Assembly (NCBI RefSeq): GCF_000166415.1
Contig: NC_014654.1
Location: 1,550,001 to 1,614,000, forward strand
DNA: 64,000 bases
Direction of reading: 5' to 3'
Source of the DNA: Halanaerobium hydrogeniformans
GTDB lineage: Bacteria; Bacillota; Halanaerobiia; Halanaerobiales; Halanaerobiaceae
Of the stretch, positions 8,770-16,888 are shown piece by piece; the stretch's first letter is position 1, and each line of letters starts with the position of its first letter. Under the pieces are notes generated by a model. That model was not told where the DNA came from. It searched no databases and was given only the letters and a program-made list of their open reading frames with translations. Made by a program: the position numbers and the translations under genes.

Positions 8770-10670
8770 AAAGACTTAGCCTCCCTGTTTTGATCAAGCA
8801 TCTGCAGCGCATTTTTAAGTATTCCTCTACCATCTAAATCATATTTGCTTCTCATCTCTGCCATTTCTCCCTGGGTTACGAATTCATCACTTATCCCAAG
8901 CCGTTTAATATAGGGCAGCTTAAGCTTACTATCATTGAGAAGTTCTAAGATAGCGGAAGAAAATCCACCAGCTAAAACCTGTTCTTCAACGATCAAAATA
9001 TTTTCCGATTTTTCTGCAGCCTTTAAAATCATTTTTTCATCCAGTGGTTTAACAAATCTTGCATCAATTAAAGCGGTTTTATAGCCATTATTATTTAAAA
9101 TTTCTGCTGCCTTTTGGGAAGGATAAACAGTTGAACCTATAGCAATTATCGTCAGCTGAGTATCAGCTTTAATTTCGATTAATTCTTCAGCTTTTGCAAT
9201 TTCTAACTGACTAAATTCTTTTGGCTGATAATCTCCAGCTACACTACCCCTTGGATACCTTAAAATTGCTGGACCCTGATAATTTACAGCAGTATAAAGC
9301 ATATCCTGCAGCTGAGCTGCATCTTTAGGTGCCATGAGCAAAAGATTTGGAATGGCTCTCAGAAATGAAAAGTCAAAAACACCCTGATGGGTTTCACCAT
9401 CATTTCCAACTATCCCAGCTCTGTCAAGAGCAAGGGTAAGATCAACATTCTGAATTGCCACATCATGGATCACCTGATCATAGGCTCTCTGTAAAAATGT
9501 AGAATAGATCGCACAAACGGGTTTTAGACCACCCTTTGCCAGTCCCGTACTCATCGTTACTGCATGCTGTTCAGCTATTCCCACATCATAGAGTCGATCT
9601 GCATAGTTTTCAGCAAAAATGTTCATCCCTGTTCCTGCAGGCATTGCTGCCGTAACCCCTACAATTTTATTGTCTTCAGCAGCTAATCTACTTAAGCTTT
9701 CTCCAAAGACCTGACTGTAACTTGCTCTGGTTTTTTTACTTTTGCTGCTGCCATCTGCAATATTAAAGGGACCTACTCCATGAAATTGATCCGGGTTTTC
9801 TTCTGCAGGTGGATAACCCCTGCCTTTTTTGGTTAATACATGCAGCATTACCGGTCCGGAAAAGGCTTCTGCTTCTTTAAAGTATTTGATCAATTCTTCG
9901 ATATTATGACCATCGATTGGACCTAAATATTTAAAACCAAATTCTTCAAATAGGACTCCCTGAATAAAACTGTATTTAAGAGCATTTTTTACCCTCTCAA
10001 CTGTACCGGAGATTGTACTGCCTATCCGGGGGATCTTATTGATTAAAAATTCTATATCTTCTTTTACCCTTTTTATTTTAGGGTCACTACGCAGCTTAGA
10101 TAAATAATTAGATAGGGCACCAACATTTCCGGCGATAGACATCTCATTATCATTTAAAATTACATTAATATCTGCCTGAATATCACCAGCATGATTTAAG
10201 GCTTCAAAAGCCATCCCACCTGTTAAAGAGCCATCTCCGATTACCGCATAAATATCTCCCTTATCTTTAAGCTGTTTTTTAGCTAAGGCCAGTCCACAGG
10301 CAGCAGATATAGAGGTACTGCTGTGTCCTACTCCCAGAATATCATGCGGACTTTCTCCACATTTAGGATAGCCACTAATACCATCTTTCTGTCTTAAACT
10401 GTTAAAACAATCTCTGCGTCCTGTTAAAATTTTGTGGGTATAGGCCTGATGACCTACATCCCAGATTATTTTATCCCGGGGGCTGTTCAAATAATAATGA
10501 AGGGCCATTGCTAATTCTACTGTACCTAAATTTGAAGCCAAATGTCCACCGGTCCGGGCGATATTTTCAATTAAAAACTCTCTGATCTCAGCTGCTAATT
10601 CATCTAATTTATTAAATTTAACTTTTTTAAAATCATCTACTCCATTAATATCTGATAAGTAATTACTCAT
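8748..10670 (-). CDS. dxs: 1-deoxy-D-xylulose-5-phosphate synthase
   Basis: Thiamine-diphosphate enzyme that joins pyruvate and glyceraldehyde-3-phosphate in the first step of the MEP isoprenoid pathway. Visible motifs are GHQAYTHKILTGR, the ThDP-binding GDGSLTGGMAFEALNHAG with NDNEMSIAGNVG, and YDVGIAEQHAVT in the pyrimidine-binding domain. The start is set at the ATG at 10670 (MSNYLSDINGV), preceded by AGAGGGGG at good spacing, giving 640 residues. A longer open frame reaches 10742, but its first 24 residues overlap oapA and are not DXS-like. The true start overlaps the oapA stop by 8 bases, so dxs is coupled to it. Confidence 0.95.
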   Translation of the reverse strand: MSNYLSDINGVDDFKKVKFNKLDELAAEIREFLIENIARTGGHLASNLGTVELAMALHYYLNSPRDKIIWDVGHQAYTHKILTGRRDCFNSLRQKDGISGYPKCGESPHDILGVGHSSTSISAACGLALAKKQLKDKGDIYAVIGDGSLTGGMAFEALNHAGDIQADINVILNDNEMSIAGNVGALSNYLSKLRSDPKIKRVKEDIEFLINKIPRIGSTISGTVERVKNALKYSFIQGVLFEEFGFKYLGPIDGHNIEELIKYFKEAEAFSGPVMLHVLTKKGRGYPPAEENPDQFHGVGPFNIADGSSKSKKTRASYSQVFGESLSRLAAEDNKIVGVTAAMPAGTGMNIFAENYADRLYDVGIAEQHAVTMSTGLAKGGLKPVCAIYSTFLQRAYDQVIHDVAIQNVDLTLALDRAGIVGNDGETHQGVFDFSFLRAIPNLLLMAPKDAAQLQDMLYTAVNYQGPAILRYPRGSVAGDYQPKEFSQLEIAKAEELIEIKADTQLTIIAIGSTVYPSQKAAEILNNNGYKTALIDARFVKPLDEKMILKAAEKSENILIVEEQVLAGGFSSAILELLNDSKLKLPYIKRLGISDEFVTQGEMAEMRSKYDLDGRGILKNALQMLDQNREAKSLWPKKND

Positions 10671-11226
10671 TATTTCCCCCTCTTTTAAATAAAGCAAATA
10701 GATAAGAAAATGACCTGATAAATACGGCCAGTATTTTACCACTCAAAAAGATGATTTCATTTGATTTTTTTATTCCATAATGTTTAAAAAATGCCTTGCC
10801 ACCAACCGTAAGTGCTGAAGCTAAACCAATAATCACCAGACTGCTGATAAAAAATGAATGGTCATAAAGCTCAGCTATCTGGAGAGCAATTACAGCTCCA
10901 GTAGCACCACTGATGGTCCCACAGATATCACCAACAATATCACACATTATGCTGGCAACTTTATCGCCATTTTTAGAAAGATAAAGAGCTGTTTTAGCCC
11001 CAAAAACTTTTTTAGCTGCTCTGGCGTTAAAAGGCTCATCTCTTGAAACTGTCGCTGCAACACCTACCATATCCGCTAAAACACCAACTACTATAATAAT
11101 TAACAGTATTATTACTGCCATCGGTAAAGATACAAACTGCACCTGTGTCTGAGAGACAGAGGTAACACTTACCGCGATAAAAAATGTAAATATAGCAATA
11201 ATAATACTGCTTCTAAGATTATCCAA
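10663..11226 (-). CDS. oapA: OLE RNA-associated membrane protein OapA (CNNM/CorB-like membrane family)
   Basis: A 187-residue integral membrane protein. Hydrophobic stretches lie at about 7-24, 34-57, 100-117 and 124-142. A conserved-looking cytosolic segment between them contains DEPFNARAAKKVFGAK (residues 63-78). It lies immediately downstream of the structured RNA at 11256-11829 and upstream of dxs, exactly the place of OapA (BH2780-type) in the OLE RNA loci known from extremophilic Firmicutes. OapA binds OLE RNA and brings it to the membrane. In Bacillus halodurans the complex matters for growth in short-chain alcohols, in cold and with altered magnesium. The start is TTG at 11226, with AGAGGTG upstream. 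The assignment rests on position, size, topology and remembered family resemblance, not on an alignment run here. Confidence 0.88.
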   Translation of the reverse strand: MDNLRSSIIIAIFTFFIAVSVTSVSQTQVQFVSLPMAVIILLIIIVVGVLADMVGVAATVSRDEPFNARAAKKVFGAKTALYLSKNGDKVASIMCDIVGDICGTISGATGAVIALQIAELYDHSFFISSLVIIGLASALTVGGKAFFKHYGIKKSNEIIFLSGKILAVFIRSFSYLFALFKRGGNNE

Positions 11227-11255
11227 AAAAAATACACCTCTATTTATTTAAATAA

Positions 11256-11829
11256 CAGATGGTAGTATGACAGGTAAATGCTGTACCATAGGTCCAGTAG
11301 GTTTTCCCCCGGAATACCTGAATGTCACCATTCAGATGATTTCTCTTTAAATCCCGGCTGCAGGGTCTCCCTCTACAGAACTGGATTGCCACTAAGAGCA
11401 CACTTTAATCCCCGTCATACCCTGAACAAACAGACAGTCTAGAAGTTTTCCTTAACAGCACTTAACTATTCCCTAGCTTCTTTTGCAGTAAAAGTTTCCA
11501 GCAGGTTCCACAAAGAGCTGGATCCAGGCTCATTTGTTTTGCTACTGTCTCCAGTACCACTTCAAAGCAGGCTACACTACCAAACCTTGCGGTTTAGGCA
11601 GGTGAACCCGATTTCGCTCTATAATATATAACAAAACCAGACCTCCACGGGAAAGGGGTCAACGCCCACATGCCATTGTGGATCGCCCCAAGCCCTTAAC
11701 TTCCCCTAACAGCCCCCAACTGGGCGTCAGCAGCTGTCAAAAGAAACTTCATCGATATGCCTTTTGACGGATTTTTAGGCCCGCCTTCAAAAATAGTGTG
11801 CTGACTAGAATACTGCACCATCTGCATTT
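11256..11829 (-). ncRNA. ole: OLE RNA (ornate, large, extremophilic RNA)
   Basis: No credible ORF lies in this 640-base interval, yet it is GC-richer than its neighbours and full of pairing. A terminal stem closes the RNA: 5' CAGATGGT (11824-11817) and AGTAT (11814-11810) pair with ATACT (11268-11264) and ACCATCTG (11263-11256). Internal hairpins on the minus strand include CTGAATG-GTGA-CATTCAG (11335-11318), TACTG-GAGA-CAGTA (11556-11543) and CTAAACC-GCAA-GGTTTGG (11597-11580). All three have GNRA tetraloops. Further stems are GTCAAAAG/CTTTTGAC (11768-11736) and CCACA/TGTGG (11682-11667). Length (about 570 nt), position between ispA and the oapA-dxs pair, and the xseAB/tlyA/nadK/recN neighbourhood fit the OLE class. 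Exact ends are inferred from the promoter and terminal stem. Confidence 0.9.
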
Positions 11830-11835
11830 TCATTA

Positions 11836-11864
11836 ATTATAACATATTATCATATACCCTTCAA
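11836..11864 (-). promoter_or_regulatory. Sigma-A-type promoter for the OLE RNA
   Basis: TTGAAG (11864-11859), a 17-base spacer, then TATAAT (11841-11836) on the minus strand. The -35 box begins at the first base after the ispA stop codon. The predicted start of transcription is about 11829, a few bases before the 5' arm of the terminal stem. This lets the RNA (and oapA-dxs) be made independently of the upstream xseAB-ispA genes. Confidence 0.8.
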
Positions 11865-12749
11865 TTAATGCTGTCTGCTCAAAACATAATCGACTAGCTT
11901 AATTAAAGGTTCTGCCTCTTCCTCAAATATGGCAAGTGAGTTTTTAGCCTTTTTGGCATATTCTACCGCTGCCTCCCTGGCTCCATCAACCCCGAGTAGT
12001 TTGGGATAAGTAGACTTGTCAAGCTTTTGATCACTACCGACCTTTTTACCCAGTTTTTCGGTATCACCGGTGACATCGAGCAGATCATCAACCACCTGAA
12101 ATAAAACACCCAAATTTTCTGCATACTTTTGCAGGGCTTCTTTTTCTGTTCGAGAATAAACCGAGCAGTAGACTCCGCTCAGTACAGATGCCTTGATCAA
12201 GGCACCGGTTTTAGCTGCATGTATTTTCTGCATCTCAGCTAAACTTAACTCTTTTTTTTCTGCATCTATATCAAGGGTCTGTCCACCTACCATTCCCAGC
12301 ATCCCAGAATTAGAAGCGATTAATTTAATAATTTTAATTTTTTTAGCTGGCTCAAGCTCAAGTTCAGACAGTATTTCAAAGGCATAAGTTAAAAGAGCAT
12401 CACCGGCTAAAATTGCTTTGGCTTCACCGAAAACAAGGTGATTTGTTTTCTTACCCCTTCTCAACTGATCATCATCCATTGCCGGAAGATCATCATGGAT
12501 CAAAGAATAACTGTGGATCATTTCTAAGGCAGAACCGCTTTTTAAAGCTGCCTGATAGTCACCTTTTAAAAGTTCTGTCGTTAATAATGTTAAAATCGGT
12601 CTAATTCTTTTACCACCTGAGAGCAGTGTATAGCGCATGGCCTCACTTAATTCAGGAGCCAGTTCGTCTTCTTTAAGCTCCATTAATTCTTCCAAGCTAT
12701 TTTCTAATTCAGCAGCCTTGCTCTTTAAGATTGCTTTAAAACCATCCAT
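11865..12749 (-). CDS. ispA: Polyprenyl (geranyl/farnesyl) diphosphate synthase
   Basis: Condenses DMAPP/GPP with IPP to geranyl and farnesyl diphosphate. The first aspartate-rich motif is LIHDDLPAMDDDQLRRGK (near residue 80) and the second is VVDDLLDVTGD with the KLGKKVGSD segment. The GGKRIRP substrate loop is present. The length of 294 residues is normal for short-chain trans-prenyl synthases. It follows xseB by three bases and is followed at once by the OLE promoter. With dxs two elements downstream it gives the locus its isoprenoid theme. Confidence 0.95.
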   Translation of the reverse strand: MDGFKAILKSKAAELENSLEELMELKEDELAPELSEAMRYTLLSGGKRIRPILTLLTTELLKGDYQAALKSGSALEMIHSYSLIHDDLPAMDDDQLRRGKKTNHLVFGEAKAILAGDALLTYAFEILSELELEPAKKIKIIKLIASNSGMLGMVGGQTLDIDAEKKELSLAEMQKIHAAKTGALIKASVLSGVYCSVYSRTEKEALQKYAENLGVLFQVVDDLLDVTGDTEKLGKKVGSDQKLDKSTYPKLLGVDGAREAAVEYAKKAKNSLAIFEEEAEPLIKLVDYVLSRQH

Positions 12750-12752
12750 TTT

Positions 12753-13019
12753 CTAATCCACCTCAATCTCATCACTAAAAGCCTTTTCCTCAGTAAACTC
12801 ATCGCCTTCTTTTAACATGATCTCGACTTTTTTCTCTGCCTTATCAAGTTTATCATGACAGAATTTAAGCAGTTTCATCCCTCTGCTGAATTCTTCTAAG
12901 GTCTGATCTAAAGAAAGACCTCCCTTTTCCAGTTTATCTACTATTTTTTCTAAATCTTCTAAGGCAGTTTCAAAATTTAAATCTTCAGCTACTTTCTCAT
13001 TTTCTTTCTCTTTACTCAT
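12753..13019 (-). CDS. xseB: Exodeoxyribonuclease VII small subunit
   Basis: An 88-residue acidic, helical protein with the conserved core FETALEDLEKIVDKLEKGGLSLDQTL, which binds and regulates XseA. Its start overlaps the end of xseA by 8 bases and it ends three bases before ispA. The C-terminal acidic tail is longer than in Escherichia coli, as is common in this phylum. Confidence 0.93.
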   Translation of the reverse strand: MSKEKENEKVAEDLNFETALEDLEKIVDKLEKGGLSLDQTLEEFSRGMKLLKFCHDKLDKAEKKVEIMLKEGDEFTEEKAFSDEIEVD

Positions 13020-14268
13020 TCAATTCACCTGCTTTTTCTGTGGAATTAACCTTCAACTTAGCTTTGCCATCGATCAATCTTGCGGTTAAAAGATCTCCAC
13101 TTTTTATATTATCAACCGAATTAACAGTTTTTTCTGTTTGGTCCTGTAAGATACTGTAACCCCTCTCAAGAGTTTTAAGGGGACTTAAACTACTTAATTT
13201 CTGCTGCAGTAAATTATATTTGTTTTCCCAGCTCTTTAACTGTTTTTCTATTTGATAGTTTAAAGTTGTTTCCAGGTTATCAAGTTTTAATTCATAATCT
13301 CTAAATATTTCTTCTGGGCGCATAAATATTCTGCGCTCGGCAATGCTCTTTATTTTCTGCTGCTTTTGTTTGAGCTCATTGCTAGTTGTATTGATCAACC
13401 TCTGGCTTAAACTTTTAAGTTTATCGAGCATCTCTTCTCTATTGGCTGTGGCAAGTTCTGCTGCTGCAGAGGGTGTGGGAGCCCGTAAATCTGCCACAAA
13501 ATCAGAAATACAGAAATCACTTTCATGGCCAACCCCACTGATTACCGGCAGCCTGGAATTATAGATGGCCCTGACAACCTCTTCTTCATTAAAAGCCCAG
13601 AGATCTTCGATTGAGCCACCACCCCGGCTGACAATTATGAGATCTATGTCATCTCTGCTGTTTAAATATTCGATCGCCTGTTTTATTTCACCGGCAGCCT
13701 GTTTACCCTGTACATGGGTGGGAACTATTAAAACCGAAAAGTCTCCACTTCTTCTTTTCATAACAGATAATATATCCCTGATTGCTGCCCCGGTCGGAGA
13801 GGTTACTATCCCGATTTTACTGGCCAGTTTTGGGATTTCTTTCTTTTTATCAGCTTCAAAAAGTCCTTCTTCTTTTAAAGCCTTTTTTAATTTTTCATAA
13901 GCAGCATAGAGATCTCCCTTACCTGCTTCTTCCATTTCCCGGGCATAAAACTGATATTCTCCCCGCTGAGGGTAGATATCAAGATTACCCCTTGCTGTGA
14001 CCTGCATTCCATCTTCAGGTTCAAAATCAAGGCTGGAATTATAGCCTTTAAACATCACGGTTTTTAGCTGGGTATTTTCATCTTTGAGGGTAAAATACAT
14101 ATGGCCTGAGCCGTGATGATAAAAATTAGATATTTCCCCGGTTATATAAAAGTCAGAAAGAAGAGTATCTTCTTTAATTAAGCTCTGAAGATACTCGGTA
14201 ATTTCCTGAACTGTATAAATCTTTTTTTCATCTTTGCTAAAAAGATTTTCTCCATATAAATTAGACAT
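13012..14268 (-). CDS. xseA: Exodeoxyribonuclease VII large subunit
   Basis: Catalytic subunit of the bidirectional single-strand exonuclease. The N-terminal OB fold covers about residues 15-110 (FYITGEISNFYHHGSGHMYF). The catalytic domain has KIGIVTSPTGAAIRD, IIVSRGGGSIEDLWAFN, ISGVGHESDFCISDFVADLR and PTPSAAAELA. A coiled-coil C-terminal region ends in LERGYSIL. Length (418) is typical. It is 15 bases after nfnB and overlaps xseB, so all three are probably on one message. Confidence 0.95.
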   Translation of the reverse strand: MSNLYGENLFSKDEKKIYTVQEITEYLQSLIKEDTLLSDFYITGEISNFYHHGSGHMYFTLKDENTQLKTVMFKGYNSSLDFEPEDGMQVTARGNLDIYPQRGEYQFYAREMEEAGKGDLYAAYEKLKKALKEEGLFEADKKKEIPKLASKIGIVTSPTGAAIRDILSVMKRRSGDFSVLIVPTHVQGKQAAGEIKQAIEYLNSRDDIDLIIVSRGGGSIEDLWAFNEEEVVRAIYNSRLPVISGVGHESDFCISDFVADLRAPTPSAAAELATANREEMLDKLKSLSQRLINTTSNELKQKQQKIKSIAERRIFMRPEEIFRDYELKLDNLETTLNYQIEKQLKSWENKYNLLQQKLSSLSPLKTLERGYSILQDQTEKTVNSVDNIKSGDLLTARLIDGKAKLKVNSTEKAGELNE

Positions 14269-14283
14269 ATATATCAGCCATTT

Positions 14284-15699
14284 CTATTTATCAGATTTAT
14301 TTAACAAATATTCTTTGATGCTTTTTGCTGCAGTTTTTCCTGCACCCATAGCCTGAATAACCGTTGCAGCACCGGTTACTACATCTCCACCAGCATAGAC
14401 CCCTTCTCTACTGGTCTGCTGATTATCATTAACCTTAATTCCACCCCAGCTTTTTGTTTCTAGATCTTTGGTGTTTTTAGTTAAGAGAGGGTTAGGGTTG
14501 GTTCCAATTGCAATTATCACGGTATCTACATCCAGTTTCCAGTTTGAACCCTCAATGGGAACAGGTCTTCTTCTACCTGAATCATCTTTTTCTCCCAGTT
14601 CCATCTGAATACATTCCATCTGGTCTACCCTTCCCTGGTCACCATGGATTTCAACCGGGTTATTTAAGAGCTTGAATATTATCCCTTCTTCTCTGGCATG
14701 TTCTATTTCTTCACTCCGGGCTGGCATCTGCTCAGCTGCCCTTCTGTAAACTATATAAACATTTTCAGAGCCCAGTCTTTTGGCAGTTCTAGCAGCATCC
14801 ATAGCTACATTACCTCCACCAACAACAGCAACTTTATTACCAACTTTGACCGGGGTCTTATATTCAGGATATTTAAATGCTTTCATCAAATTAACCCTTG
14901 TTAAAAATTCATTCGCAGAATAAACACCATTTAAGTTTTCACCTGGAATACCTAAAAATCTTGGCAGCCCGGCTCCAACCCCGATAAAAACGGCTTCATA
15001 GCCTTCTGCAAAAAGTTCATCTATTGTAATGGTTTTACCGACCAGTACATTTAATCTTATTTCTACTCCCAGGTCTTTAATTGCTTCTACTTCTTTATCG
15101 ACTATTTCTTTGGGCATTCTAAATTCGGGAATCCCATAACTTAATACACCACCAGTATCATGGAGAGCCTCAAAAATTGTCACTTCAAGGCCAAATCTAA
15201 CCAAATCAGCTGCTGCGGTTAAACCGGCTGGACCGGCTCCAATTACCGCAACTTTTCTACCTTCAAGCTCTGGTATTTTATTTTTTTCTATTTCTTCTTT
15301 TGAGGCCTTATCTGTTCCTCTTTCCATATTATAGTCGGCCACATATCTTTCCAGTCTACCAATAGCAACCGGCTCAAATTTATTCCCCATTACACAAACA
15401 AGTTCACACTGTTCTTCCTGGGGACAGACCCTACCACAAACGGCAGGTAAATTATTTTTAGATTTAATTATCTGATTTGCTTTTTCTACATCCCCATCTT
15501 TGATAGCCTGAATAAAATCCGGGATCGGAACTTCAACAGGACAGCCATCTACACAGGGTTCATGTTTACACTGCAGACACCTTTCTGCCTCCTGAAGTGC
15601 TTCCTCATCTGTATATCCATAGGGGACTTCATCGAAGTTCTTTATTCTTTCTTCTGCTTTCTGTTCTTGCATTGGAGTCTTTTTTTTCTGCATAGCCAT
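14284..15699 (-). CDS. nfnB: NfnB large subunit of electron-bifurcating ferredoxin-NADP oxidoreductase
   Basis: A 471-residue flavoprotein homologous to the glutamate synthase small subunit. N-terminal cysteines form the [4Fe-4S] cluster region (CLQCKHEPCVDGCP, then CGRVCPQEEQCELVC). FAD-binding GAGPAGLTAA and NADPH-binding GGGNVAMDAARTA follow. Paired with NfnA, the complex couples NADH and reduced ferredoxin oxidation to NADP reduction by electron bifurcation in fermentative anaerobes. The immediate partner gene, overlapping by one base (TAATG), makes NfnB more likely than GltD; no gltB is present here. Confidence 0.9.
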   Translation of the reverse strand: MAMQKKKTPMQEQKAEERIKNFDEVPYGYTDEEALQEAERCLQCKHEPCVDGCPVEVPIPDFIQAIKDGDVEKANQIIKSKNNLPAVCGRVCPQEEQCELVCVMGNKFEPVAIGRLERYVADYNMERGTDKASKEEIEKNKIPELEGRKVAVIGAGPAGLTAAADLVRFGLEVTIFEALHDTGGVLSYGIPEFRMPKEIVDKEVEAIKDLGVEIRLNVLVGKTITIDELFAEGYEAVFIGVGAGLPRFLGIPGENLNGVYSANEFLTRVNLMKAFKYPEYKTPVKVGNKVAVVGGGNVAMDAARTAKRLGSENVYIVYRRAAEQMPARSEEIEHAREEGIIFKLLNNPVEIHGDQGRVDQMECIQMELGEKDDSGRRRPVPIEGSNWKLDVDTVIIAIGTNPNPLLTKNTKDLETKSWGGIKVNDNQQTSREGVYAGGDVVTGAATVIQAMGAGKTAAKSIKEYLLNKSDK

Positions 15700-16529
15700 T
15701 AAATTTCCTCCTTAACAGCGTTGTCTTTTATCTTTTCTTCTTCATTGGTATAGAAATTTAATCTGTTCATTAGCTCAGCAAAATCCACCTTGTGGGCATC
15801 AAAAGCTGGCCCATCAACACAGGTAAATTTTGTTTCTCCACCAACTGTAATCCTGCAGGCTCCACACATTCCTGTTCCATCGACCATTATCGCATTTAAA
15901 CTAACTATGGTTTCAATCCCATATTCTTTAGTCATATCTGCAACTGCTTTCATCATTGGCACAGGTCCGATTGCAACTACCAGATCAATATCCTCTTCTT
16001 CCTCTAAAACATCTTTAAGTATTTCAGTTACAAAACCATGATGACCATAACTGCCGTCATCTGTAGCAATATATAATTTATCACTGAATTTTCTTAAATC
16101 ATCTTCCAGTATAATTAATTTCTTAGTTCTGGCACCGGTAATACTGATCACCTCAGCACCCATTTCGTAAAAGCCTTTTACCTTGGGATAAAGTAGGGCT
16201 GTTCCGGTACCTCCCCCGAGTAAAACAACCTTATCATAACCTTCCATATCAATATGATGGCCCAGAGGTCCAACAATATCCCTTATCTGATCACCTTTTT
16301 CCATTTTACCGAGTAGTTTGGTAGAATAACCTACTTCCTGAAAAATAATCGTGATACTGCCCTTTTCACGATCATAATCAGCCACAGTAAGTGGAATCCT
16401 CTCCCCTTTTTCATCAACCCTTAAAATAATGAAATTACCTGGTTGAGTTTTTTCGGCAATCAAAGGAGCTTTAACCGTCAACTTTTTTATTGTTGGTGCT
16501 AATTTTTCTTTTGCCAATACTTCGTACAT
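15699..16529 (-). CDS. nfnA: NfnA small subunit (ferredoxin-NADP reductase-like)
   Basis: A 276-residue FAD/NAD-binding protein of the dihydroorotate dehydrogenase electron-transfer (PyrK/SudB) type. It binds FAD (RIPLTVADYD), has a nucleotide-binding GGGTGTALLYP, and has a C-terminal [2Fe-2S] site with MCGACRITVGG and KFTCVDGP. With NfnB it forms the soluble bifurcating transhydrogenase. The start is at 16529 behind GGAGGGTAATT. Two palindromes upstream (16615-16634 and 16646-16670) are candidate operators. Confidence 0.9.
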   Translation of the reverse strand: MYEVLAKEKLAPTIKKLTVKAPLIAEKTQPGNFIILRVDEKGERIPLTVADYDREKGSITIIFQEVGYSTKLLGKMEKGDQIRDIVGPLGHHIDMEGYDKVVLLGGGTGTALLYPKVKGFYEMGAEVISITGARTKKLIILEDDLRKFSDKLYIATDDGSYGHHGFVTEILKDVLEEEEDIDLVVAIGPVPMMKAVADMTKEYGIETIVSLNAIMVDGTGMCGACRITVGGETKFTCVDGPAFDAHKVDFAELMNRLNFYTNEEEKIKDNAVKEEI

Positions 16530-16614
16530 AATTACCCTCCTGTGCTTTAATTTTTTATATACTATCCTATTGTATAGTTCTTTGTATTCCGGTTTAAATC
16601 CTTTAATAAATACC

Positions 16615-16634
16615 CGAATATTTATATATATTCG
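16615..16634. promoter_or_regulatory. Palindrome upstream of nfnA
   Basis: Arms CGAATAT and ATATTCG flank a six-base AT centre. It is about 86 bases before the nfnA start codon and has no U-tract, so it looks like an operator rather than a terminator. The regulator is unknown. Confidence 0.4.
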
Positions 16635-16645
16635 AAAAATAAAAT

Positions 16646-16670
16646 ATATTGCTTAAAATTTAAGCAATAT
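16646..16670. promoter_or_regulatory. 25-base perfect palindrome between nfnA and tRNA-Leu
   Basis: Arms ATATTGCTTAAA and TTTAAGCAATAT are perfect complements around one central base. The core TTGCTTAAA/TTTAAGCAA loosely resembles redox-sensor Rex half-sites (TTGTTAA/TTAACAA) but has one extra base per arm. It is 25 bases upstream of the tRNA -35 box and 117 upstream of nfnA. Rex control of nfnAB would make sense but is an inference. Confidence 0.45.
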
Positions 16671-16694
16671 AAAAGCTCAAAAAGCCATTTAAGC

Positions 16695-16723
16695 TTGACA
16701 AATAAGCATATTTAAGTTAGAAT
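16695..16723 (+). promoter_or_regulatory. Consensus promoter of tRNA-Leu
   Basis: TTGACA (16695-16700), 17-base spacer, TAGAAT (16718-16723). The tRNA starts 13 bases after the -10 box. Confidence 0.85.
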
Positions 16724-16736
16724 ATTCTTTGTCAGA

Positions 16737-16823
16737 GCGAAAGTGGCGGAACTGGCAGACGCGCTAGGTTCAGGGTCTAGTGGTCTTACGACCGTGAGGG
16801 TTCGAATCCCTCCTTTCGCACCA
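16737..16823 (+). tRNA. trnL: tRNA-Leu (anticodon CAG)
   Basis: The 87-base cloverleaf has acceptor arms GCGAAAG and CTTTCGC, an anticodon stem CTAGG/TCTAG with loop TTCAGGG (anticodon CAG), and a long variable arm as expected for leucine. The T arm is GAGGG-TTCGAAT-CCCTC and the 3' CCA is encoded. It is the only clear plus-strand gene in the first 47 kb. It has its own promoter and terminator. Confidence 0.97.
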
Positions 16824-16844
16824 TTTTTACTTAAATGTATTTAA

Positions 16845-16871
16845 AGAGCAGTTAATACTGCTCTTTTTTTC
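16845..16871 (+). terminator. Terminator after tRNA-Leu
   Basis: Stem AGAGCAG/CTGCTCT with loop TTAATA is followed by seven T on the plus strand. Confidence 0.85.
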
Positions 16872-16888
16872 TTTTTAAACTAATCTTT

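Noticed and set aside
8748-10742. dxs start at 10742
   Set aside because: The extra 24 residues overlap oapA, are not conserved in DXS, and a strong ribosome-binding site lies just before ATG 10670.
11227-11864. RNase P RNA, tmRNA or a degenerate protein gene in the ispA-dxs gap
   Set aside because: Length (about 570 nt), the long terminal stem, multiple GNRA hairpins and adjacency to a membrane protein and dxs fit OLE RNA. tmRNA tag frame and RNase P core motifs were not seen, and no frame stays open.
13565-13900. A 111-residue plus-strand ORF opposite xseA
   Set aside because: It lies fully inside a conserved gene on the other strand, has no ribosome-binding site and a composition expected from antisense reading.
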